Source of the DNA: Citrobacter freundii
GTDB taxonomy: Bacteria > Bacteroidota > Bacteroidia > Chitinophagales > Chitinophagaceae
Length of the DNA stretch: 64,000 bases
Assembly: GCA_003243445.1 (NCBI GenBank)
Contig: QFQQ01000015.1
Coordinates: 1-64,000, forward strand
Direction: 5' to 3'
Position numbers and translations under genes: made by a program. The notes below the pieces were generated by a model. The model saw nothing but the letters and a program-made list of their open reading frames with translations, made no database searches and was not told the DNA's origin. Positions 1 to 7,564 of the stretch are shown piece after piece (position 1 is the first letter of the stretch; every line of letters begins with the position of its first letter).

Positions 1-79
1 GTAAAATCTGCGGAATCAGCGGGACGTGTCCGCCGGAGGAGGAACCTTACGCAAGTCCGAAAATTTGGGTAACGATTAG

Positions 80-181
80 AGCCAAAAGGGAGGAAATCGG
101 TCATCAGCCATCGGCCATCGAACTGCCTGGGGATATAACTAGCAAGTTGGGTTAGTTAAGGCTTGACGGTTGTCATCCCGG
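80..181. repeat. CAAGTTGGG-family palindrome (one end) joined to a fragment of the CAATGTCG element
   Basis: Positions 99-155 hold a TCATCAGCCATCGGCCATCG stretch followed by CAAGTTGGGTTA. This is one end of a repeat seen again at 3894-4030, 21303-21521 and 46832-47003. It runs directly into GTTAGTTAAGGCTTGACGG and GTCATCCCGG (151-181), which resembles the interior-left part of the CAATGTCGTTTAGTTAAG element at 4154 and 7166 but lacks that element's outer bases. The first 60 bases, with AATCTGCGGAATCAGCGGGA and CCTTACGC, look like the end of a CGCAGAT-type palindrome. The composite lies beyond the 3' end of the regulator gene at 234-866 (minus). Confidence 0.5.
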
Positions 182-233
182 CGCTGGCTTAATTTTTAAG
201 ATCTGCCAGGATCATTCCATCACAAATCTTCAT

Positions 234-866
234 CTACAAAAATCCATGTTCCTTCGCAAACTGCACAAGCCCCGCCACCGTATTCACATTCAGCTTACGC
301 GAAATATTCCTTCTGTGGGCATTGACGGTGAATTCACTTACAAACAAGGTTTCACCGATCTCTCTCGTGGTCTTTCCCTGCAATACCAGGCGGATGATCT
401 CGGCTTCCCTTTTGGTGATCTGGTAACGCGCAGTAAACTCGTCGGAGAAGTAATGTGGCGTCTCCTGCATCGATTTGCCTGCTTCATCAAACCAGGAACC
501 GCCATTGCTTACCCTCAGTACGGCTTCTTTAATGACCGATGCGCCGCGGACTTTCAGCATATAACCGTTTGCACCGAGCTGCTTCACTTTGCGGACAAGC
601 CCTGGTTCATCATAACTTGTATAGACCAGTATCTTCAATTTGGGAAAATCCTTTTTTAACAGGGGCAGCAGGCTCAGCCCGTCTAAACCGGGCATGTTGA
701 GATCAAGCAGGAGCATGTCAACAGGAAACTCCACTAATTTATCCTGTAACTGCCTGCCATTGGATACGATCGCGATCACTTTTATGTCATCAAGTTCTTC
801 AATGATGCGGCTTACTCCTTCTGCCAGCATGGGATGATCATCTGCTATGATAATTGTTGTGCTCAT
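234..866 (-). CDS. NarL/FixJ-type response regulator
   Basis: Response regulator of 210 aa. The receiver domain (about residues 3-120) has the acidic pair Asp9-Asp10, the phospho-acceptor Asp55 in LLLDLNMPG and the conserved Lys105 in NGYMLK. A LuxR-type helix-turn-helix follows (about 148-210, with TKREAEIIRLVLQGK). The ATG lies 3 bp after the stop of the kinase gene at 870-3125, so the two are very probably one transcription unit and a cognate pair. By family it binds DNA after phosphorylation; target genes cannot be read from the sequence. Confidence 0.93.
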   Translation of the reverse strand: MSTTIIIADDHPMLAEGVSRIIEELDDIKVIAIVSNGRQLQDKLVEFPVDMLLLDLNMPGLDGLSLLPLLKKDFPKLKILVYTSYDEPGLVRKVKQLGANGYMLKVRGASVIKEAVLRVSNGGSWFDEAGKSMQETPHYFSDEFTARYQITKREAEIIRLVLQGKTTREIGETLFVSEFTVNAHRRNISRKLNVNTVAGLVQFAKEHGFL

Positions 867-869
867 TAT

Positions 870-3125
870 TTATAACCTGGTTCGTTCAGTTAATGGAATA
901 TCGATCACCACCAGTGTGCCCTGTTCGCTACCCGGTACAATCTCTATCGTTCCGCGCAGCGCTTCTATCTTTTCCCTGATCATTTTCAGGCCAACTCCGT
1001 TCGTCTCCGGTTTTGGATGCATGCCCGTTCCATTATCTTCTACCATTACCGATAAATGATCATCATGCTCAACGATCTCGATCAATGCATGAGTTGCTTG
1101 TGCATGTTTTACAATATTCTGAAACAGCTCCTGCAGGATCAAGTGAAGCGCTGCCAGCAAAGTAGGGGAGTGCCTGCTGCTGTCATCCAGTCCCACCAAT
1201 ATAAGCTCTGTCTTAAGTTTGCCTGCACTGTTAGCCATTTCCACCATTTGCTTTACCGCCAGTTTAAAATCCGTTACTGCCAGTGAAGGCGCATCCAGCC
1301 GGTGGCTCAGTTCGCGGATTGAACGGCTGACCTGGTCGAGGCCATCCCATACATGCCGCAGGCGCTCATTCCGTTTTGCATCATGCTGATCTTTTTCCAG
1401 CTCGGATGAGATATTAAGAATTGAAAGAGATAGCATCGAATTCACTTCGTTGTGCAATGCCGTGGCAATCACCGATCGCTGTCTTTGCTCTGCTGCCATT
1501 ACGGCCTGCACTTCCTGCAGCTCGCGTTCACGGGCAAGCCGCGTTATCTCATGCTGATGCAAAGCCGCCTGCTGTTTTATTTTTGACCGCCGCATCTTTA
1601 CAAGCAGTAAGATAATGATCACAAGAAGGGACAGGACCACGCCATAAAACAATCTTTCTTTTCTCAGATCACTCTGCAACTGTATCTGCCGCGTGTTGAG
1701 CAAACTGATCTGTTGTTCTTTCTCTTTTACCTGCATTTTTACCAATACTTCCTGTATGGCCCGGTAACGGTTATAGCTGATCAGCGAATCTTTTATTTCG
1801 TAAAAAGCATTCATAGCATCCACATATTGTTTCGTTTGTCCTTGCGCTTTCCGTAGTTCGGCGAGATATTGGTAATAGTAAAGGCCCGGTGCTGTGTAGG
1901 TATGCTGCTGAATAAAAGGAGGTAATGACCTGAATAATTCTTCGGCATCTTTCAGCCGCTGATTACTGATCAACGCATGTGCATAGTGCAACTCAACCGG
2001 CACTACGTAAAGACCGCGGCCTCTACCGAGGGAATATGCTTTCTGCATCAGTTCGAGTTGCAATGGATAGTTCTTCGCATGTTCGGCGATCAGCGCAGCG
2101 GCAATATAATAACCCGGATACCCGACCGGTGATTTCGTGCGTTCAAATCCTGCGCGACTATCGCTGAGGAACTGATCAGCGGAGGTCCAATCTCCCTGGT
2201 AGGCTTTTACGATCGCCATTTCAGCATTCAGCAATGGGGCCTGCCCGCTGGAAGGATTTGGCTTTACCGTGGCATCATAAAACTCCTGGGCAAACCTGCC
2301 TGCAACATCATAATCGGCCATCAGCAGGTTCAATTGCATCAATTGATATGCAACGCTTGGACCGGCATTACGAAAACTGAAAGCCGTCCGCTCATATAAT
2401 TTCGGCGGATAATGCGCAAGCGAAGGATCGGCTGCCAGTTCACGCAGTTCATTGAATGCAATGATCTGCCGCTGCGGATCACGCTGCAGAAAGAGGTTGG
2501 CATAATTATATTTCGCGGTGAATAATGCGTTTTTATTTGCAAGTGGCGTTGCCAGCCGGATCGCCTCATTAAAATAAAGCTGCATCGAGTCTTGCTGGTT
2601 CTGCAAATAAAAACCCATTGTGCGGAAACAATATAAGAACGAAAGCGTTTCATGATCGTTTGCCTTCTCCGCAAATGTTTTCCAAACAGGAAAATAGTGT
2701 TTGACAGAATCCAGTTTTTCATACTCTGTCCATAACAAGATAGCAGCGACGCAGGATTCCCTGTATTCACGGCTGTCTGAAGACCAGGTGTTCCGGATAA
2801 GCCTGTAAACACTGTCAGCCGTTGCATATCCGCCCAATGCGGTTTCCGCCTTTGCCCATCCCATCAGCAGGATAAATTGTTCGGATGAACCCGCTTTCAC
2901 TCGTGGCAGATACTGTTGAATGATCCTGTAACCTGAATCGAGGTTGAGCAATGCCGCGCTTTGCGCAAGATCGCAGGTCGTGCGGAACCGCTCATCCGTG
3001 ACCGGCAACCTGCGGATCTTTGCGGCTTCTTTCATCAGGCCGGAAAGATCCTGCGAAGAAGACTGCGCATGCAGGCAACAACTGTTGACCAGCAAAATAA
3101 GCAGGTATAATACGCGATGCCGCAT
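870..3125 (-). CDS. TPR-containing sensor histidine kinase (HisKA_3 type)
   Basis: Sensor kinase of 751 aa. A cleavable-looking signal peptide (residues 1-20) precedes a long helical region (about 30-470) with TPR-like repeats that should lie in the periplasm. One transmembrane helix (about 490-512, LFYGVVLSLLVIIILLLVKM) leads into a coiled coil and a HisKA_3-like dimerisation segment with probable phospho-acceptor His558 (TALHNEV). The ATPase domain has an N box (LILQELFQNIVKHAQ) and a G1 box (VEDNGTG). It is transcribed just before the NarL-type regulator at 234-866. This architecture is common in Bacteroidota; the ligand is unknown. Confidence 0.93.
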   Translation of the reverse strand: MRHRVLYLLILLVNSCCLHAQSSSQDLSGLMKEAAKIRRLPVTDERFRTTCDLAQSAALLNLDSGYRIIQQYLPRVKAGSSEQFILLMGWAKAETALGGYATADSVYRLIRNTWSSDSREYRESCVAAILLWTEYEKLDSVKHYFPVWKTFAEKANDHETLSFLYCFRTMGFYLQNQQDSMQLYFNEAIRLATPLANKNALFTAKYNYANLFLQRDPQRQIIAFNELRELAADPSLAHYPPKLYERTAFSFRNAGPSVAYQLMQLNLLMADYDVAGRFAQEFYDATVKPNPSSGQAPLLNAEMAIVKAYQGDWTSADQFLSDSRAGFERTKSPVGYPGYYIAAALIAEHAKNYPLQLELMQKAYSLGRGRGLYVVPVELHYAHALISNQRLKDAEELFRSLPPFIQQHTYTAPGLYYYQYLAELRKAQGQTKQYVDAMNAFYEIKDSLISYNRYRAIQEVLVKMQVKEKEQQISLLNTRQIQLQSDLRKERLFYGVVLSLLVIIILLLVKMRRSKIKQQAALHQHEITRLARERELQEVQAVMAAEQRQRSVIATALHNEVNSMLSLSILNISSELEKDQHDAKRNERLRHVWDGLDQVSRSIRELSHRLDAPSLAVTDFKLAVKQMVEMANSAGKLKTELILVGLDDSSRHSPTLLAALHLILQELFQNIVKHAQATHALIEIVEHDDHLSVMVEDNGTGMHPKPETNGVGLKMIREKIEALRGTIEIVPGSEQGTLVVIDIPLTERTRL

Positions 3126-3177
3126 GATCTTAAAAATACATCAATCCTGTGTCGCATGCGGGCTTTGGATAAAAATC

Positions 3178-3189
3178 GTTAGTACTAAC
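3178..3189. promoter_or_regulatory. 12-bp palindrome between divergent genes
   Basis: GTTAGTACTAAC is a perfect palindrome between the divergent kinase gene (start 3125, minus) and the lipoprotein gene (start 3267, plus). It could be an operator or lie in a promoter. A 12-bp palindrome can occur by chance, so support is weak. Confidence 0.2.
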
Positions 3190-3266
3190 TATTGTCGCCT
3201 GCCCGGACTGCCCGGAAATTTGCTGTAACAACACCATCCGCTTCAGGTACCACTAAAAATTGAGCT

Positions 3267-3818
3267 ATGAAAAGAATCATCATTCCGTTGATCGTCATCA
3301 GTGCAGCCGTTTTATCTTTTTCCAATTGCAGTAAAAAAGACAAACCGAAGCCGATCGTGATCGGCAAGGCCATCGATACGATCAACCTGAATGGCCGCTG
3401 GTCAGGGGTTGTATACACCGCAGATAATTCAACACTGGGAAGTTTTGAGCTGATGATGACGGAAACCAGCAATCCTTCCGATCCACACAGAACGGTGATC
3501 AAGGGAACGATCGCCACACCACCGCTTTGCAAGGAGATGGAGAACCAGGGGCATACATCCATCCCGCTTTCCGACATGAGCGGATCTCGTGACTTTGATC
3601 AGCATGAGATACTGGTCCAGTTTTTTTATACCACAAAACGTTTTCAAAACGGTAATGTCGTACCCGGTGAAACTGTGGGCTGGAATTTCGAGATAGACAG
3701 CCTCTGGGTCAATGACCGGGGAATGCAGTTGACGGATAAACCTGTAGTGGAGGGGCCAGCGAGGGTAACGGCAAATTGTAACACGCAGGGATATAGAGTC
3801 AGGTTGAACAAATTATAG
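3267..3818 (+). CDS. putative lipoprotein, unknown function
   Basis: Protein of 183 aa. The N-terminus has a basic start, a hydrophobic stretch and a cysteine at residue 21 (FSNCSKK), fitting a relaxed Bacteroidota lipobox, then a Lys/Pro-rich linker. The rest (NLNGRWSGVVYTADN onwards) looks like a small beta-sheet domain of the kind found in many lipid-anchored proteins of this phylum. I do not recognise a named family. It stands alone, divergent from the kinase gene at 870-3125. Its ATG is the first in frame before the signal peptide. Confidence 0.8.
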   Translation: MKRIIIPLIVISAAVLSFSNCSKKDKPKPIVIGKAIDTINLNGRWSGVVYTADNSTLGSFELMMTETSNPSDPHRTVIKGTIATPPLCKEMENQGHTSIPLSDMSGSRDFDQHEILVQFFYTTKRFQNGNVVPGETVGWNFEIDSLWVNDRGMQLTDKPVVEGPARVTANCNTQGYRVRLNKL

Positions 3819-3893
3819 ACAATGAGCCATTGTTTAATACAAAATACCTTTAGAGAACCCAGTTGAATGCCTGATCATGCTTCTCCATTTTTA

Positions 3894-4030
3894 TTAACTG
3901 ACCAGTATTCTGCCTCAAACCAGTTCGATGGCCAATGACTGATGGCCGATTTCCTCTCTTTTGGCTGAAGGTCCTGCATCTTATCGACCATCGAACTATT
4001 ATAATACTTTTACTGGCAAGTTGGGTTAGT
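3894..4030. repeat. CAAGTTGGG-family palindromic repeat
   Basis: An imperfect inverted repeat. The left part reads TTAACTGACCAGTATTC, then TTCGATGGCCAATGACTGATG. The right part reads CCATCGAACTATTATAATAC, then ACTGGCAAGTTGGGTTA. It belongs with the copies at 80-155, 21303-21521 and 46832-47003. The left terminus is diverged here. It sits in the 775-bp spacer 3819-4594, which is otherwise filled by a hairpin, a CAATGTCG element and an ORF remnant. Confidence 0.6.
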
Positions 4031-4051
4031 AAGCTGCTGCTTTTGTTCGTT

Positions 4052-4110
4052 CTTACCGTCTTCCCGCCTTACCGGTAAAAATTAAACCGGTAAGGCGGGA
4101 AGACGGTAAG
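4052..4110. repeat. perfect 25-bp-arm hairpin (GACGG family, copy 1)
   Basis: Left arm 4052-4076 begins CTTACCGTCTTCCCGCC. The right arm 4086-4110 is its exact reverse complement, with a 9-nt A/T loop between. A second copy with three arm differences is at 7773-7831. No T-run follows, so a simple intrinsic terminator is not obvious; it looks like a dispersed REP-like hairpin. Confidence 0.75.
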
Positions 4111-4153
4111 GAGTCCGAGGAAAGGAGCATCACCCTTAGCTCATGAATAAAAG

Positions 4154-4349
4154 CAATGTCGTTTAGTTAAGACTTCAACGCTTTGTCATCCCGGCCGGGC
4201 GACCTAATGTTTGATGCAAATTTGAAGCAGCGAGAGCCGGGAGCCCCTCAGTTGTGGAGATCCCGGCTCTCGCAGCCCGACAGTAGAAAGTAATCTTAGG
4301 TTGTCCGGCCGGGATGACATACCCTTTGCTTCTTAACTAAACGACATTG
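4154..4349. mobile_element. 196-bp MITE-like element (CAATGTCG family, copy a)
   Basis: The ends are CAATGTCGTTTAGTTAAG and its exact reverse complement (18-bp terminal inverted repeats). The interior is also palindromic (GTCATCCCGGCCGG against CCGGCCGGGATGAC; GAGAGCCGGG against CCCGGCTCTC). It contains no transposase. The flanks are TGAATAAAAG on the left and GAATAAAAAG on the right, a target duplication of about 10 bp with one slippage in the A-run. The same element occurs at 7166-7667 (nested), 5319-5366 and 55847-55898 (mini forms). It must be mobilised in trans if at all. Confidence 0.85.
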
Positions 4350-4565
4350 GAATAAAAAGGTAACTTCAGGATAGTGCTTCACTAAAAGACATTGCATCGA
4401 CAGGAGATAACTTAATGTCTTCTGCCGATTTTTTACATAAAAAGGATTTATTTTTTCAAGTGTAATATAACGCGGTACTATTGTGCTGTCAGCTAATTTT
4501 TTTTCCAGATATGGTCTGAAAATTGTGTAATCTTCGTTTGTTTGCAATCCTATCTGGGAAATCAA
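4350..4565 (-). pseudogene. short ORF remnant truncated by a MITE insertion
   Basis: A reading frame of about 72 codons (…RPYLEKKLADSTIVPRYITL…) runs on the minus strand into the CAATGTCG element at 4154-4349. Removing the element and one target copy would join the frame directly to Met-Ser-stop. The element therefore seems to have landed just before an original stop codon. There is no ATG: an in-frame stop lies directly upstream and only a TTG is available at 4565. The frame may be the tail of an older gene or may not be coding. No family recognised. Confidence 0.25.
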
Positions 4566-4594
4566 TTATCTGACATTTTTACTAAAACCACGTT

Positions 4595-5236
4595 ATGTTA
4601 AAAAACGCACCCTGGAAGATCTCATGGAGTTTAATCGTTTTATTTTTTCTTTGCACCCGGCAAGCGCAGGCCCAGTACGTGGAGCCTGAAGAAAAAGACA
4701 AGATCACCACACTATATCCCGAAGCCTCGTTCGATTCAACGGCTGCCAAAACGGCTTTAGCACTCGGCAAAGGAACCATTACAGGTGTTGCCTTCACAAA
4801 ACCCCGCACAAAATTGGGCTACAAAGCTCCGCTGGCAAACAAGATCAAGGCAAATCAAACAACCATTCAATTATTTCCTGTCACACCCTACCTCGAAGCC
4901 TGGCTGGCGCTCAGGAAGAAAAAAGAGAACCTTAAAAAGAAGGTGTATGTATATATGTCCAACGAAGCCTACCGGTTTCGTTTGGAAGCCATCACCAACA
5001 GCGAAGGCAAGTTCACGTTCCCCGATATGAAACCGGGAAAGTATTTTCTGACGGCGATCCTGGACTATTCCACCGGCACAACCTATAATTCTTACAGAGG
5101 CAGCGGTTATGATACCTATGGCGGAAGAACGGATTATTATGAGCAGAAGCAGTATTTCACCTCACATTCAGAAAGGATCGAAGAGTTTGTGGAAGTAAAA
5201 GAAGATGGGGAAGTGGTGAAGGTTAAGTTGAAATGA
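4595..5236 (+). CDS. secreted carboxypeptidase-regulatory-like domain protein
   Basis: Protein of 213 aa with a signal peptide (residues 1-27, ending TRQAQAQ). After a region of unknown type (30-115), residues about 118-160 contain VYVYMSNEAYRFRLEAITN and then GKFTFPDMKPGKYFL. That is the beta-sandwich signature of CarboxypepD_reg-like domains, which in Bacteroidota occur in cell-surface and TonB-associated proteins. A Tyr/Gly-rich stretch (TYNSYRGSGYDTYGG) follows. No catalytic residues are visible, so a structural or binding role is likely. Confidence 0.8.
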   Translation: MLKNAPWKISWSLIVLFFLCTRQAQAQYVEPEEKDKITTLYPEASFDSTAAKTALALGKGTITGVAFTKPRTKLGYKAPLANKIKANQTTIQLFPVTPYLEAWLALRKKKENLKKKVYVYMSNEAYRFRLEAITNSEGKFTFPDMKPGKYFLTAILDYSTGTTYNSYRGSGYDTYGGRTDYYEQKQYFTSHSERIEEFVEVKEDGEVVKVKLK

Positions 5237-5318
5237 CCTGAAGAAGGTAACGCTGTATTAAAGCGTCCGTTTTCAAAATTTACGTTGCAGCGCCCCGGCC
5301 TCTTCTGTATTTTTATAG

Positions 5319-5366
5319 CAATGTTGTTTAGTTAAGAAGCGTTGAAGCCTTAACTAAACGACATTG
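5319..5366. mobile_element. 48-bp mini element (CAATGTCG family, copy c)
   Basis: Two 18-bp ends, CAATGTTGTTTAGTTAAG (one mismatch to the family) and CTTAACTAAACGACATTG, are separated by only 12 bp. Flanking 10-mers are ATTTTTATAG (5309-5318) and GTTTTTATAG (5367-5376), matching at 9 of 10. The element therefore appears to have transposed, or collapsed after transposing, with its target duplication still visible. The right duplication ends one base before the ATG of the acetyltransferase gene at 5378. Confidence 0.8.
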
Positions 5367-5377
5367 GTTTTTATAGT

Positions 5378-5854
5378 ATGATAAGGATTCTATTCACCGA
5401 TTCATCGCAGGATGATTTTATTCGTCTTTCCAAGGAACTGGAGAAAGAGCTTTATCTAAAGGATGGAGATCTCGCCGATATCAATTACGAGGTGAATAAA
5501 ACCGGGTGGATGAAGGACGTCGTGGTGCTTTATGATAAGAACAACGCAGTGGCTTGTGGTGCATTGAGACCGTATGATACAGCATCCGTCGAGATAAAAC
5601 GGATGTACGTCGTCCCTTCTTATCGCAGGAATAAATTCGCGTCGATGATCTTATCGGCTCTCGAAGAGAAGGCGAGGGGAGAAGGTTTTGAATACGTTAT
5701 TCTCGAAACCGGGAGAAATCAGCCGGAGGCGATTGCATTCTATTTGCGTCATCAATACCTGGAAACTGAGCGATTTGGGAAATATACAGATAGCAGTAAT
5801 AGCATCTGTTTTAAAAAAGAGATTTCCCGGAAGATCAGTAACCCGGTGAAGTGA
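5378..5854 (+). CDS. GNAT-family N-acetyltransferase
   Basis: Protein of 158 aa with the GNAT core: VACGALRPYD (strand 4), VEIKRMYVVPSYRRNKFA (motif A, with the acetyl-CoA pyrophosphate loop as RRNKFA rather than the usual QxxGxG/A), ALEEKARGEGF, and AIAFYLRHQYLETERFGKY (motif B). It should transfer an acetyl group from acetyl-CoA to an amine; the substrate is unknown. The ATG follows directly after the target duplication of a 48-bp mini-element (5319-5366), so its native upstream region has been replaced. Confidence 0.88.
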   Translation: MIRILFTDSSQDDFIRLSKELEKELYLKDGDLADINYEVNKTGWMKDVVVLYDKNNAVACGALRPYDTASVEIKRMYVVPSYRRNKFASMILSALEEKARGEGFEYVILETGRNQPEAIAFYLRHQYLETERFGKYTDSSNSICFKKEISRKISNPVK

Positions 5855-6261
5855 ATGATTACCGTTATTATTATATTAATTTACTTAAGTGTTCGGAACG
5901 GATTGGAACGGCAATTGACCTGATCATCTTTTTGGCTGCCACCACCAGTGGTTATTAAATTTCTGGTGCCGCCGGTCATCATGAGGGATATGTTTTAACT
6001 TCACTGCCTGAGCGTGCAGCCTCAGTACCCCGGTTCTTACAAAATTTTCCACTGTTTATACATTGCCCGGCACCGCTAAGAGGGATAGGTTTGTACCACG
6101 CAGGATATGATCAGCGCCTGGAGACGATCGGTTGACCGTATGTTATAACAGGGACAGAGAGCGGCCATTTATACCGGTAATTCTCATGCTGTCCTTGCTG
6201 ACAACTGCACGATTGCTCTTATAATTTGATTCATTTATTTTTTCACTTTAATAGCAAAAAA
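5855..6261. other. 407-bp spacer, no gene seen
   Basis: No convincing ORF, repeat-family member or strong hairpin was found. Near its 3' end (6220-6228) TATAATTTG resembles, with one extra base, the Bacteroidota -7 box TAnnTTTG and lies about 34 bp before the hydrolase ATG at 6262. It may be that gene's promoter. Confidence 0.4.
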
Positions 6262-7083
6262 ATGAGCACACTCAAACTGAAAGACGGGACTGAAATTTTT
6301 TACAAAGATCTTGGTTCAGGCCAGCCGATCGTATTCCATCATGGATGGCCTTTGTCATCAGATGACTGGGATGCACAACTGATGTTCTTTGTACAGAAAG
6401 GTTACAGGGTCATTGCGCATGACAGAAGGGGGCATGGCCGGTCATCACAAACTACTTCTGGCCACGAAATGGAAACGTATGCATCGGATGTTGCCGAGCT
6501 TGCAGCGTTCCTGGATCTGAAAAACGCAGTTCATGTCGGTCACTCTACCGGCGGCGGCGAAGTGATCCGGTATGTAAATAAATATGGCAAGGACCGGGTA
6601 GCGAAGGCCGTCCTGGTCAGCGCGGTGCCGCCGGTGATGGTAAAAAGCGACAGCAATCCTGACGGAGTTCCGCTCGCTGTTTTTGATGATATCAGGCTTC
6701 AGACCATGACCAACCGTTCACAGTTTTATATAGATATTACTTTCCCTTTTTACGGTTACAACCGCGAAGGAGCTACAGTAAAAGAAGGCGTACAACGCAA
6801 CTGGTGGCGCCAGGGCATGATGGGCAGCATTCTCGCCCATTATGAATGCGTTAAAGCATTTTCCGAAACCGATTTTACGGAAGACCTGAAGGCTGTTGAT
6901 ATACCGGTACTTGTACTTCATGGCGAAGATGATCAGATCGTGCCGTATAAAAACGCCGGCGTAAAATCTGCAAAATTGCTCAAGAATGGTACACTGATCA
7001 CCTACCCGGGATTCCCGCACGGAATGCCAACGACTCATGCCGATATCATCAATAACGATATACTGGCGTTCATCACCAAATAA
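6262..7083 (+). CDS. alpha/beta hydrolase (non-heme chloroperoxidase/arylesterase-like)
   Basis: With the start at 6262 (MSTLKLKDG) the protein is 273 aa, the standard length for this family, and has no signal peptide; a longer in-frame start at 6226 would add a meaningless 12-residue extension. The catalytic triad is visible: Ser95 in GHSTGG, an Asp in GEDDQIVP (223/224) and His253 in FPHGMP. The oxyanion segment is HHGWPLSSDDW. Members hydrolyse esters and often show perhydrolase/haloperoxidase activity in vitro; the real substrate is unknown. A clear terminator follows at 7102. Confidence 0.93.
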   Translation: MSTLKLKDGTEIFYKDLGSGQPIVFHHGWPLSSDDWDAQLMFFVQKGYRVIAHDRRGHGRSSQTTSGHEMETYASDVAELAAFLDLKNAVHVGHSTGGGEVIRYVNKYGKDRVAKAVLVSAVPPVMVKSDSNPDGVPLAVFDDIRLQTMTNRSQFYIDITFPFYGYNREGATVKEGVQRNWWRQGMMGSILAHYECVKAFSETDFTEDLKAVDIPVLVLHGEDDQIVPYKNAGVKSAKLLKNGTLITYPGFPHGMPTTHADIINNDILAFITK

Positions 7084-7101
7084 GATCTTAGATCGATACA
7101 G

Positions 7102-7137
7102 GAGCCGCTTTGCAAACAGCAAGCGGCTCTTTTTATT
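7102..7137 (+). terminator. intrinsic terminator after the hydrolase gene
   Basis: Stem GAGCCGCTT (7102-7110) pairs with AAGCGGCTC (7121-7129), followed by TTTTTATTT. It lies 18 bp after the stop of the gene at 6262-7083. Confidence 0.9.
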
Positions 7138-7268
7138 TGAACCTGTGGACGCTATGTTTCAAACCCAATGTCGTTTAGTTAAGGCTTCTACGCTTTGTCA
7201 TCCCGGCCGGGCGACCTAATGTTTGATGCAAATTTGAAGCTGCCAGAGCCGGGAGCCCCTCTATTGTG

Positions 7269-7564
7269 CTACCGTGTGGACACATCTTTTCAGCAATTCG
7301 AATGGCGTAGGTTCCCGCGGATCACGCAGATCTTATCATTGTTTCTTAAGAACATTTTATCGTTTTTGGTAGCTGGTTGTATTGGTATCCGCAGATACGC
7401 AGATAGTTTTCTTAAATTTTTAGTTTATCTGCGCATCTGCGTCAGCAACGCACGGAGACATCCAATATCTCAAACGACTTCACAGATAAAAAGCTGGAAA
7501 AATCAGCGTAATCGGCGGGAACTTACGCCATTCGAATTGCTGAAAAGATGTGTCCACACAGTAG
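7269..7564. mobile_element. 296-bp element with 41-bp inverted repeats, nested in the 7166-7667 element
   Basis: The ends begin CTACCGTGTGGACACATC on the left and, read inward from the right, CTACTGTGTGGACACATC. The similarity continues for about 41 bp (through CAGCAATTCGAATGGCGTA). It is flanked by a perfect 10-bp duplication, CTCTATTGTG, at 7259-7268 and 7565-7574, so it transposed into the older element. No transposase is encoded. Its middle (7304-7529) is a CGCAGAT-type palindrome. Confidence 0.85.
7304..7529. repeat. CGCAGAT-type palindromic repeat, copy D
   Basis: Starts GGCGTAGGTTCCCGCGG, ends GGCGGGAACTTACGCC, and contains internal CCGCAGATACGCAGAT and ATCTGCGCATCTGCG. It belongs with the copies at 36411, 37626 and 63455 but lies inside a TIR-bearing element with target duplications. 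Confidence 0.7.

Noticed and set aside
3185..3577. 130-codon minus-strand frame overlapping the lipoprotein at 3267
   Set aside because: The plus-strand frame has a lipobox and sensible composition; the minus frame does not start in a sensible place and runs through that gene.
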